Part shown: piece by piece, positions 24,552 through 35,280 of the stretch | Layout: each line of letters opens with the position of its first letter | Position numbering within the stretch: position 1 is the first letter of the stretch | NCBI RefSeq assembly: GCF_030272615.1 | Contig: NC_081410.1 | Span: 222,445,415-222,509,414, forward strand | Source: Cryptomeria japonica | Taxonomy: Eukaryota > Streptophyta > Pinopsida > Cupressales > Cupressaceae | Direction of reading: 5' to 3' | DNA length: 64,000 bases | Position numbers and translations under genes: made by a program | The notes under the pieces: generated by a model | What the model was told of the DNA's origin: nothing | The model's database searches: none | Seen by the model: only the letters and a program-made list of their open reading frames with translations

Positions 24552-25173
24552 AAGGATTGCGCCTGAAAACGCTAAGTGTGAAACCTAGCAATCCTGTGAA
24601 ACATGGGAATACTTTCAGGCCTGTGGGTTTCCTATACTGAAAGTAGACCTCCGGAGATCAGACCGGATTTCTATCTTGATGGTTCTCCTACAACTTATTT
24701 TTTGCAGGAAAAGGGTTAAAATCTTGCATGTAACAAAAAACCTATCCTAATGGAGGTGATACACCAAGATGATGCAGTTCCACTTGTTGTCCTAAAACTA
24801 TAACCAACTACAACAAAGGCCAGTAATTATTTCACAAATAAAATAAGATCATGAAATTCATCAACATTTCATGCGAAGGCTCAAAGTTATCCAACTTCCG
24901 CATGTAGGAAAAGTGATTTTTTACAACATGCAAATAATTGGAAACCGGATGAACACAACCCACAACCCGAATTTACTATGAAATCTTCCTATTTCTACAA
25001 AGCATAAACGAGACCGAGAAAAGGATTTGAAATTAAATCACAATAAATCTATCAAATCATTCATTTGACAATGGAAAAATAAGAATAATTGAGAAGGAAA
25101 CTGAAAAACTCTCTATTGCATACTGAAAAATAGTCTCTATTACAAAGCTGAAAACTGAAAAGTGCTGAGATAC
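24552..25173 (+). repeat. Inverted-repeat arm B
   Basis: 622 bp matching the reverse complement of 26134-26756. The 23-bp spacer before it (24529-24551) is a near copy of an internal part of arm A around 24175-24197, which suggests template-switching at the junction. Confidence 0.9.
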
Positions 25174-25185
25174 AAAGCTGAAAAC

Positions 25186-26079
25186 TGTCTTTTTATTGAT
25201 TGACCTTCAAAACACTGTTAGACATGCTTTTGTTATTGTGTTTGAAGAATATATTTTCATTGCTGATAATCCTAGTGGAGATCCTCAAGCATTGCCTTCC
25301 TTTCTTTGACTGCAAATGATCTTGTCTAGAACACTGCTTCTTATAATGTTGTAATTGTTATTGTTTGGGTAGGGAACTGTTTTTCTTTCCCGAGAGCAAT
25401 CCGACTGTAATTTTTCTGTGAATGAACTGTACCTTGTCTTTGGGGGTGCACTATGACCTCTGAACCTTTATGGGTATCTATTCTATCTATGTAGCACTTT
25501 AACAAATCTTATATCCTTATTCACTACATTCAATAATGAACTGTCATTTTTTCTTTACTACCATTATTTCCAGTCATCTCTCTTTCTTATTGATCTAATA
25601 ACCTCACTATATCTTGGGGCTGGTCTAACTTTGTGGATGACTGTATCAAAACTTTATAGGAAGTTTCTCAAATGACTATTACAAACTGCTATGACAGATC
25701 TGTATGCTTTCTCTATCTATTGTTTTTGGTTCAATCCTAACCATTAAGGCTCTATGGTTATTTTCTCATATATCATTGGCTCATATCTCATATCTGAAAA
25801 TTTCGTTGCATTCTTTTCATGATGATGAGGATTGTCCTTCAACTATGAATGCCTTGCATCTTCACAACTATGTGGCATATGAAAATGGATATTTGGAAGC
25901 TATAAGGACTTTACTTTCTTTATTCAATTCATAATATCACTATCATTATTTTTTTCTTAAGACTATAATTTGTATTTATTGTTGAAGATGCAACATATGT
26001 ACTTGAGACTGTTATCATGGCATTTACCATAACTATAATTTATGTCCTAAGGGTGTTGTCTTATTGCCTTGACTGATAT
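25186..26079 (-). repeat. Inverted-repeat arm A'
   Basis: Reverse complement of arm A, equal in length (894 bp). It includes the 76-codon frame at 25704-25934 on the plus strand. A short doubled motif, TACAAAGCTGAAAACTG, spans the B/A' junction at 25141-25187. Confidence 0.9.
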
Positions 26080-26133
26080 CTTTTTTCCCTCTGGTTCTTT
26101 CTTTTCTGCTACACACATAGCAGAAAAAGAATT

Positions 26134-26756
26134 GTATCTCAGCACTTTTTAGTTTTCAGCTTTGTAATAGAGATTATTTTTCAATATGCAATAGAGAGTT
26201 TTTCAGTTTCCTTCTCAATTATTCTTATTTTTCCATTGTCAGATGAATGATTTGATAGAGTTATTGTGATTTAATTTTGAATCCTTTTCTTAGTCTCGTT
26301 TATGCTTTGCAGAAATAGGAAGATTTCATAGTAAATTCAGGTTGTGGTTTGTGTTCATCTGGTTTCCAATTATTTGCTTGTTGTGAAAAATCACTTTTCC
26401 TACATGCGGAAGTTGGATAAATTTGAGCCTTCGCATGAAATGTTGATGAATTTCATGATCTTATTTGATTTATGAAATAATTATTGGCCTTTTGTTGTAG
26501 TTGGTTATAGTTTTAGGACAGCAAGTGGAACTGCATCATCTTGGTGTATCACTTCCATTAGGATAGGTTTTTTGTTACATGCAAGATTTTAAACCTTTTC
26601 CCGCAAAAAGTAAGTTGTAGGAGAACCATCAAGATAGGAATCCGGTCTAATCTCCGGAGGTCTGCTTTCAGTATAGGCAACCCACATACCTGAAAGTATT
26701 CCTATGTTTCATAGGATTGCTAGGTTTCACACATAGCATTTTCAGGCGCAATCCTT
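26134..26756 (-). repeat. Inverted-repeat arm B'
   Basis: Reverse complement of arm B (623 bp against 622). The order on the plus strand is therefore A, B, A', B', not the A-B-B'-A' of a simple palindrome. Confidence 0.9.
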
Positions 26757-26759
26757 CGT

Positions 26760-27240
26760 GACAACATTTACATAGGAAAGTAACACTTTTTTTCATTTTG
26801 AAAAAAAGCTCCATTACAATCATAGTGATTGAGAGGTATATCATATTTGGGAAGAATGAAATTGGGATGTATAACATATTTGAGAAGAACAAATTTAGTA
26901 TGTGCACAATTTTTAGGAACAAAGTCATGAGGGAATTATGAAAAGGATTCATCATTCAAATAACTAAAAGGAGCAACTCTAGTACCAACGGTTTGAAGAA
27001 ATTGTAAACAAATAGATTAGAAAGCAAAGAATCATGAAAATTCTAGGCAAAAGTTTTTAGCACTATCTACTTGACCTAAACTAGCAAGTTCATGGAATTG
27101 TTGTTGTTCTAAATGTCCTTCATTGTCACAATGTTTAACCTCATTCTCAACAATAGGAATAAAAATAGTAGTTCTTATGGGAACACCAATATAGATACCA
27201 TTTTTAGTAGATTGGACCATTTGAGGATTCAAATGGGGAC
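26760..27240 (-). other. Short unrecognised minus-strand frames
   Basis: Two open stretches (26955-26668 and 27232-27032) join over one or two stops. The second contains NEGHLEQQQFHELASLGQVD, which looks protein-like. They may be a remnant of a gypsy-type gag, but no diagnostic motif is present. Confidence 0.2.
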
Positions 27241-27249
27241 TTCACTAAG

Positions 27250-29500
27250 GGATGCAATGATGTGGGTGAGACCTTAGCATGCAAAACCAATTGCACAATC
27301 TTAAAGGTCATATGATATAAAAGTATGTAAGATCTTAAATAATAAAATAGGTGGTTATAATATTAAAAAAAAATCAATAAATGACACCCTAAAGGCAAAA
27401 ATAAAGGTGGGTAGGGTGGTGGAAAACAAGGTCACACATAAAAATATAAAACCTTAAAGGAAAGTATAACTTTGAAGTATAAGTAAAAGGTGAATCTAAA
27501 TCTAATGAGATGAAAACATGACATGTAATAAAAAATAATATATCTAAAAATCATAATGAAAGAAGGATAAAACCTAAGGTTAAAACCCTATGTCATGTAA
27601 GAAAATAGGTTAACCAAAAACGTAATGGAAAATAGACCACTTATATAAGTATCTAGCCTTATCAAATATAAAAAGCATTTCAATTAATAATCAACCTAGA
27701 TAAATGAGTCGACACTAAAACAATGTGTTGAATTGCATGTAAAGCATAAATAAAGGAAATTGTAATATTTAGCTAGATTTTGAAGATGATTGAAAAGTGA
27801 CTCGATGTGGAATCAATATGCCGCCATACTAAATTTTAGTGCTTTCTTAGACAAATGTCTTATAATTTATAAATTGTTTGATCTCTACTCTAGTTCATCT
27901 ATTTATATGCAAACCTAAAATTGATGTGCATATTTGAATTATAAGCCACGTGATTGATTTGGTTGATGATGGATTGACTAGATTTATTCACCTCAATCTT
28001 CAATATTTGAATTTGAGTAAGAGTGGTAGCATTTAGGAACACCTTTGCGATACTATTGAATTATAAGGGTGATATTATCATTAATCAAACAACTAATAGA
28101 CTATATTTATAATAATGACCAAAAGTTTTGAAGATAACATGCAAGTGCATAATGATGCATAGGATGATGATGCCACAAGTAGACAATACAAAATAATATT
28201 TTCTTTAAACTCTTTGAATTAGATGTTCTTTTGACATTCCAAAATGATTTCAACTGAAAATGAATCATCAAATACAATAACCAAGAATAGAGACAACACA
28301 CAAGTTGTGTTGAGTTAGCTCACATTGAGTAATAGAAGGGAGTTAGTAAGATTTAATTCGAATTTGAATTTTAAAAATGTAAGGTTCATATTCATGATTA
28401 CAAACAAGATATTGGCTATGTTTGTTTGCACCATGTGATGAAAGGTGGATATAATGACTTGAATTAATCTGTGGAGTTAACTTTATGATAATGTTAAGAT
28501 ATGATGATGTTATGAGCCAAATTTACACAAGAATATGACGTACAATTGCGGACTATTCATTACATTAAGGATATGCTTTAATGAAAAGAGGTTGAGACGT
28601 AATGAAAGGGGCATGGGTATGTATTTTTCACCATTATGATACCCTTACATATATATCTAGGTTTAAAATGAAATAGATGAAGCAATTAATAAAATAATCA
28701 TCCTAGATATGCATGAGTTGTATCAAAAACTACTCAGAGTAATGCATGACAATAAATTTGTGAAAAATAAATAAATGGCACCAAGCTAAAAATCTAATAA
28801 GATGTGTTGTGATAAATGTTTATAAGTTCTTTGTTAATAAGTATAAAATTTATGGATAACAATATTAATTCCTTTGAATCTAGAAACTTGTTATCTGTCA
28901 TTCTAAGTCATTTCTAGGTCTATATATTTGAACTTTGGTGAATAGCTCTTAATTTGAAGTGTTCTTTTTAATTCAACTTGATGCTTGTGATATGCTCTAG
29001 CTAACTAGTGGTGTTTAGGAACACTATTGGAAGTTTGTTAGGCTATGATCAGTTCTCCCTTGATCAAACCCCTAGGATGTCAATTTAACAACTATCTGAA
29101 AAACATTGAAACAGGTAGTCATGAAAATAATATCTTGGATGCTTATGTAATTAGGTAATGTAGTGATGATATTTTGATTATTTGAATGAATATATCTTGA
29201 ATGCTATTATCATATCATTTGAAAAGAACTAAGCCTAGTCCTAAAATATAACTTCAAAGGTAGTAAGTGAAACATTTCGCATTTTGAGTCAACACATAAT
29301 GACTAAATGGAAGGGTTTGATTAAAACTCTAAACTTGATTTTGAAATTAGAAATCTTGATTTTTTTTTTGTAAATCATGGGATTGGTCTAGGTCAATCTC
29401 ACGAATTGTGGATCTAAACTTAGGTAAGAAATGGATAAGTAAATTAAGGACCAAAACCAATCTATAGGAATGAGTGAAAATTAATTTAAGTATTGCTTGA
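27250..29500. repeat. Dispersed non-coding repeat, copies 2 and 3
   Basis: 27700-28640 repeats the block order of 16900-17900. A third, shorter copy lies at about 28900-29480 (blocks TTTAGGAACAC and the CCCTTGATCAAACCCC region). No coding sequence. Divergence is high, so these are old. Confidence 0.55.
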
Positions 29501-29506
29501 GTTATC

Positions 29507-29915
29507 TAGGGGAGAGGGCCCTATACGTGTGCACCCTAACTTTGTGCTTTTCAGTTATCTATCTAGATATTTCAAATTACTCTCTATTTTGTACACTAGT
29601 TGACTTGTCAAGTTCCCTACTTAAAAAAATCATTTTTAAGTCGACATTGTCAAATATGATGCCACATCAACATGCATTTTTGTGAAGGTGTCTAAAATGC
29701 TCCCAAATTGTGATAAGACTAATAGGTATGCACTAAGTCATGTTTACTTGTATGCTGATGTGGCATCACATGATTGGCTACTTCTTGAATTTTAGAGGTA
29801 CTTTTTTGGGGATAAACATTGACATAACATTTTTAGTGCACCACTATTGAACCCATTTTGTCTGCATGCTATAGCATGTATTGGTACCCTATTACCTACT
29901 GGTCCCTTTCCCCTA
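29507..29915. mobile_element. MITE-like element with terminal inverted repeats
   Basis: The left end TAGGGGAGAGGGCC pairs with the right end GGTCCCTTTCCCCTA, about 409 bp apart. An inner inverted pair, ATGATGCCACATCAAC and its near complement TGATGTGGCATCAC, lies within, so the element could fold on itself. Flanks TTATC and TTAAC may be a decayed 5-bp duplication. No coding sequence. Superfamily not assigned. Confidence 0.5.
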
Positions 29916-32900
29916 TTAACTTTTAATTGAAATCAAACTCATACACTCATTATTGTATAAAAGATGACCCAATTTAAATAGACCTAAAACAAATAAGAAA
30001 ATTACAAAATATGTGTAATTTTTAATATGACAAAATGTAACGTCATTAAATTCAAATAAAAAACATCCTAAAAATATAAACAAATCACATCCTTTGATAC
30101 CTCACAAATCCCATCATAATTGAAAGGAATTGAAAGGATAGTTTGGTGCTATTTTCATTCTTTGATTGGTATTTTGGAATGCAAGATTGATATCTGATTC
30201 CTATATCTAATGTTTCCAAAAGGCATTGTCACTTCATTATGCCCCCTCCAATAGAGGCATGTGCTTCTCAATAATGAGACTTATACTTGCCCCTTCGACT
30301 TCAAATTCCTTGGAACACGTGTCACTCGTTGGTCAAATGAGATTTTACTTGACCCCCCCCCAAGCTTCACTTTCTTCGACTTATTCCAACTAGGTAAAAT
30401 ATTTTCATAATACATATTTTATAATTTAAGACCAAAACAAATATGGATTATGAACTAGTTCATTTAAATTGTAAATAATATTTTGACATGTATGTCACAA
30501 ATATGTGTGGAGACTTAAATTGCGATTGCTTTTTTTTCTTATATTTTAAGTCAGCCCTCCGATTTTAAAAAGCAATTCAATATTAATTCGTCATGGTGAA
30601 ATTTATGTCAGAATATTTTGATAAATAAATATGCATTCGTCATGGTGAAATTTACATATTAATGTTATATTTCATTTGGTTATGTCTTTTAAGAAAGTAT
30701 TTTATATTTGTGTAGATAAATTAGTATATTTATATTTTTAAAAATCTATGTAAAATATGTCGATAGATATTAAATTTTAAAAATAAAATCAAAACATAGA
30801 AAGTAATATTTATCTAGTGCAGTCATTTGCTCTTTTCCTTAAAAAAACAAGATAAATATCAGTGCATAGAAAATTTCATTTCTGATTGGATAAGGAAGAA
30901 AACAACAATCTTGTCGTTTTTGTTTTTGTCATAAAAACAACAGTCTACATTGAAAGAAAAGTTGTCATTTCTAATTGGACAAGGAAGAAAATAGCAGTTT
31001 TACTCCTTTTGTTTTTATTTCACACATAAGAACAGTGGTGTCATTGTAGAGTTACGCCTATCCATGTAATAATACAATTTTGTTTTAAATTAGACTAAGG
31101 GCATGTTCCCATGCGGCTGCTTAGCTTATTTTGGCTAGCAGCCGCTACTCAATATTTTTAGGGATTATTTGTGAAGCAGCTGACCCCATGAATATTTATC
31201 TTTGTTGCTTATTTTTAAGCAAAACATCTTAAATTTGTATTAATAGCATTAATACTAATTTGTGCACTTAAAATTTGGAAAAAAAAAAAAAAAAAAATCT
31301 TAAAAAAAAGGGAAAGAAAATTGTGGAGCCATGTGGCATTTTTGTTAATAAGCAGCCATGGCTTATTTCCAGCCCCCTTTTGTTCCATAGCTTATTTCTA
31401 ATTCCTAAACAATAGCTGCTCCACCAAAATAGGGAAAGATCCTCAATTATCCCTTTTTTGATATAATAATTACGAATCCCACCCTTTGTCCAATAAGTCT
31501 TAAGCATCCATAATAAGCTTCAAACTTATAAGTATTATAATAATAATAATAATTTCTTTTTCTTTTTGATTGATAGATAGTTATATGAGAATAATGAAGT
31601 CACCACTAAAATTGCCAAGATTAAAGTAGTGATAATGAAATCCAAAAGGGGTGATACCATCCAATTTATAATATAATATAAATTGGAAGATGTACACTAT
31701 TCAATATATTTAAAAATCAATTGTATTTAACATTTAAGTTGGAACAAATATCTTAAAAAGGATAATTAATAATTTGAATTATTTTGTCTTAATATAAATG
31801 TCAAAATGTTGAGATTTAAGATGTGAAAAATTACAAATTATTTTTGACACTTTGGTCATTTCAATTGATCAATATACATCATGAATTATAAGATTAATTT
31901 TTTTCGTAAAACTAACTAAAATATACTGAATATCTAATATCTTTAAAATGTAATATTTCACTAACATTATTTGATTGAGACGGGTTATAATGTTATGGAA
32001 TCTAAAGTTGTGATTAGATATTTGGAATAGAGATATTAAATATAGTCTATTTTATTATTTTCAATGGGAGTAACAACTTTCATCCACTAAAGAAAAATTG
32101 AAGAAGAGTTATTGAATATTGGTGAACTCTTGGAATATAGATGATGAAAATCTAATCTATAATATACAATATCAAATCTTGTGTCCGTAGAGATAATTAA
32201 TATTGAAAGACTATTAGAATATAGATGATTACCCCTAATCAATAATATATAATATTAAATTTGGTATTGATATGAATTTTAAAGAGAATATTCGAAATGA
32301 CAATGAACTTTTTAAAATGTAGAAGATTAAATACTACAAAGATTGTACAAACCTTTGTAGAGGAAAAAAGTGCACACTGCTAGATTTCCCCTTATTTTAT
32401 GTCATTTTATATGGATGTATTTTATGCATAATTTTAACACATTTTTTGACTCTTTTGGCATGCTAACTAATCCCAAGCCTAAACCCAACACTCGAATATA
32501 TCATATTCATCATTCTATAACTTATTTGACTCAATCTCCAATAGTTTTTCCATCTTGTATTAATCATACCTATGATCTCTTATCCTAAACTAGCTTCCAA
32601 GCATGGTATTGTACATATTTTTATTTCTAATGCTATTAGAACCAACATTTGATTGTCACCCATTAGCATCGACACCAAAAAGCTCCATTTATGCTTAGGA
32701 TTGTGTATATAAATGCATCATCCTAAGGCACTTTAACATCATTAGAAAAATCATGAACAAACTATCAAAAGAAAATGATCACTTTTATTTTTATAGTAAT
32801 TAGTTATAATTAGTCCTTATCTACTAGCATCGAGCATCAACAACAATCAATAATTGGCATTCAATATTAAAGTACGTTGCAAATGCATTAATTAAAAATA

Positions 32901-33263
32901 GTCAGTCATTTATTTATTGCACCATTTAGTGCTAAGTTCAATGGCATTCATTGCCACTCTCTATCTCTTTTTACTATCGTTCACTTAAACATAGGGGCCT
33001 AAGCAAGGGTTAAGGAAGATGCATACTTTCATCCTAGCATAACAAGCACCAACTATTAAGCCTTCAAACCATGGAAAGCAAATTCTACATTTAGAAATGT
33101 AAACCTTAAATCTAAGGTATATTATAATTAAATATCTAATTAAAATATGAAAATTAAACACACTAGTTAAAAAAATATACTACAAAAATTGTGAACAAAT
33201 GCTCGCAATTCTAAACTCTCAAAATTGCATCTATATTTAATTAAACTAAAAATAATTACATTG
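29916..33263. other. AT-rich intergenic DNA, no gene seen
   Basis: No supportable gene. It holds a 19-base poly-A at 31279-31297 and a GC-richer 31090-31160 stretch with AGCAGCCGCTA that looks like the end of a small DNA transposon. Two imperfect copies of an AATATAGATGAT..ATATACAATATC block lie near 32137 and 32220. Confidence 0.35.
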
Positions 33264-34869
33264 TGTAATGCCCATACCCTAGTCGGACTTGTAAAACCCG
33301 TGTGACCTTGATTGACTTCCTATGTGGCATTCTTGAATGGTAGGTTAACCATGATGCAATGTGTAGTTTAGATAATATAAATACTTGTGCATACTTATTA
33401 TTGTGCCTTTGCATCGATTCTTGTGTATATGTAATTGTTTCCTAACTCTTGTGATAAATCTCGAGCTAATGCCTTCATTGAATATGTATATGTATATGTA
33501 TGCTTGCGTGATTCATGAGTGCAGGAGATTGCAGTTACGACACCGCCTAAGGCAAGGTTCATCTCCTTTGGGATTTGCAAGGTTGAGTATGCCTCCTTCA
33601 TCTTTAGAATTTGGTTTTGGTGGTCATATAACTCTCGTCTTGCCTTAGCCATGGTCAGGTGAGCATCGCATGTGTGGTTCGTGGGGCTCTCACTTTTCAT
33701 TGGATTTCATGTCATGTGATTTGGTGGACTCCCTCGTTTTGCGTGCCTTGCACGAGGTAAGTGGAGTTTGTTGTTCTAGGTATTAAATTCAAATTTATAA
33801 GTAGACGTGCACATTAGTAATTTAGAAATTTAAATGGGTAGCTTCCTTTATATGATTAATCATTAATTTAAGAGATTGCTTTAAATTATTATTGTAGCAA
33901 GCTTAAGGTATTTAACTGGGGTTAGTGTGATCATTTACGCATTTGTAACTTTTACGCATTTGTAGTTGAGAAATTAGAATAAATAAGACTCTTGCATTAG
34001 ATTAGTCATTTATTTAAAAAGGTCGCTTTACTATGTTATAACAAGTCAATTTAATAGTTAAATTCGATAATAATGAATTTAATGAGTTATGCGTTTTGGA
34101 AAGGAAAAATTTAAAGTCATTTGGGAGATAGAAATAAATTACTCATTTTCGCATTTTGGAAGAAAAAGGGTAAATTATTATTATTTAAAAGAAATTATTT
34201 CCTTTTTACTTGTAAAGTGGATATAGTATAAAAGTTTGGTTTTTAGAAAATTAAATTAATCAAAATATAAAGTGTTGGCTAAAGTGATATGAAGAAATTT
34301 AAAATTTGAGTTAAATAAGAAATGGAAGCTTTTTAATTTTAAAAGAAAAATGAATAAGAAGGATTGAATAGTGGTTTCCATTTTGATTTTGATTTATTTT
34401 ATTTTAAAAATAAATGCCTAAATTCGAAATTGAAAATTAGGGCAAAATTAGGGTTTCTCATTTTAACCTAGCTTTGGAAACATTTTGGGGGTTCTCTCTT
34501 TTGGGGATTTTTTTTGGAAAAATGGAGGTGGGGGAAAAATGTGGAAGAGAAATGGAGTTCTCTTGCTTGGAGTTGCAGGTGGAGCTCTTCATCAGATTCT
34601 TGCCCGGAATGCGTTATAAGGTAGGATTCGAATCTACTCCTTTATTTATTTGTTGAATACAAAAAAAATAGTATTACCCATGAATGTTTTGAGGCTTAGT
34701 TTCAGTTTTCTTTCAAATTTGGTTGTTCTTGAATCAAACCCTTGCTCTTAATGGATTTTGTGATCTGAAACTTGATAGAAAATATCCTTCCCATAATGAA
34801 GATTTTTGGAAAAATCTGGAAAAAGAATGGATCTGTAATAAAAAATAAAATGATGGGAGATTTCGTTAT

Positions 34870-34893
34870 TTATATATATATATATATATATAT
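34870..34893. repeat. (TA)n microsatellite
   Basis: A perfect TA run of 24 bases inside the 4.56-kb element. Confidence 0.9.
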
Positions 34894-34924
34894 CTTCTTT
34901 TTTTTGAAGATTTTTAATGATTAA

Positions 34925-34943
34925 ATCCGACTGTAAGTCGGAT
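34925..34943. other. Perfect short hairpin
   Basis: ATCCGACT and AGTCGGAT form an 8-bp stem with loop GTA, just before the GC-rich island. Confidence 0.6.
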
Positions 34944-34994
34944 CATATATTAACAAAAAAATAATAATAACAAAAAAAAAAGAAAATAATAACA

Positions 34995-35280
34995 AATTTG
35001 GGGTTTCGAGGGGGGGAGCCGAAGCTCAACCCGCCCCTCCCCGTGCGCCGCTCGCAGTTTACTATCGGCACCCACACACAGTGGGGGCCGAAGGGGACTG
35101 CGTCTCCTTTGGAGGCCGCAGCCCCTTCCGGCACCACTGTGTGGGGGAGCCGTAGGGACTGCGTCCCCCATGGCGGACGCAATAACCCCCGACTCCACTG
35201 TGTGGAGGCCGAGGGGCTGCGCCTGTCATGGTGGCCGCAGTTCCCTTCGGTAGGGCACGACTAGGGTTTGGGCCGCCCAC
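34995..35280. repeat. GC-rich island with three ~61-bp tandem units
   Basis: Units start at about 35075, 35135 and 35196, each with CACTGTGTGG or its variant, GGCCGAGGGG/AGCCGTAGGG, ACTGCGTC and a GGCCGCAG block. GC content is far above the flanks. Open frames here exist on both strands because GC-rich DNA has few stops; none has a gene-like start or motif. Confidence 0.75.
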
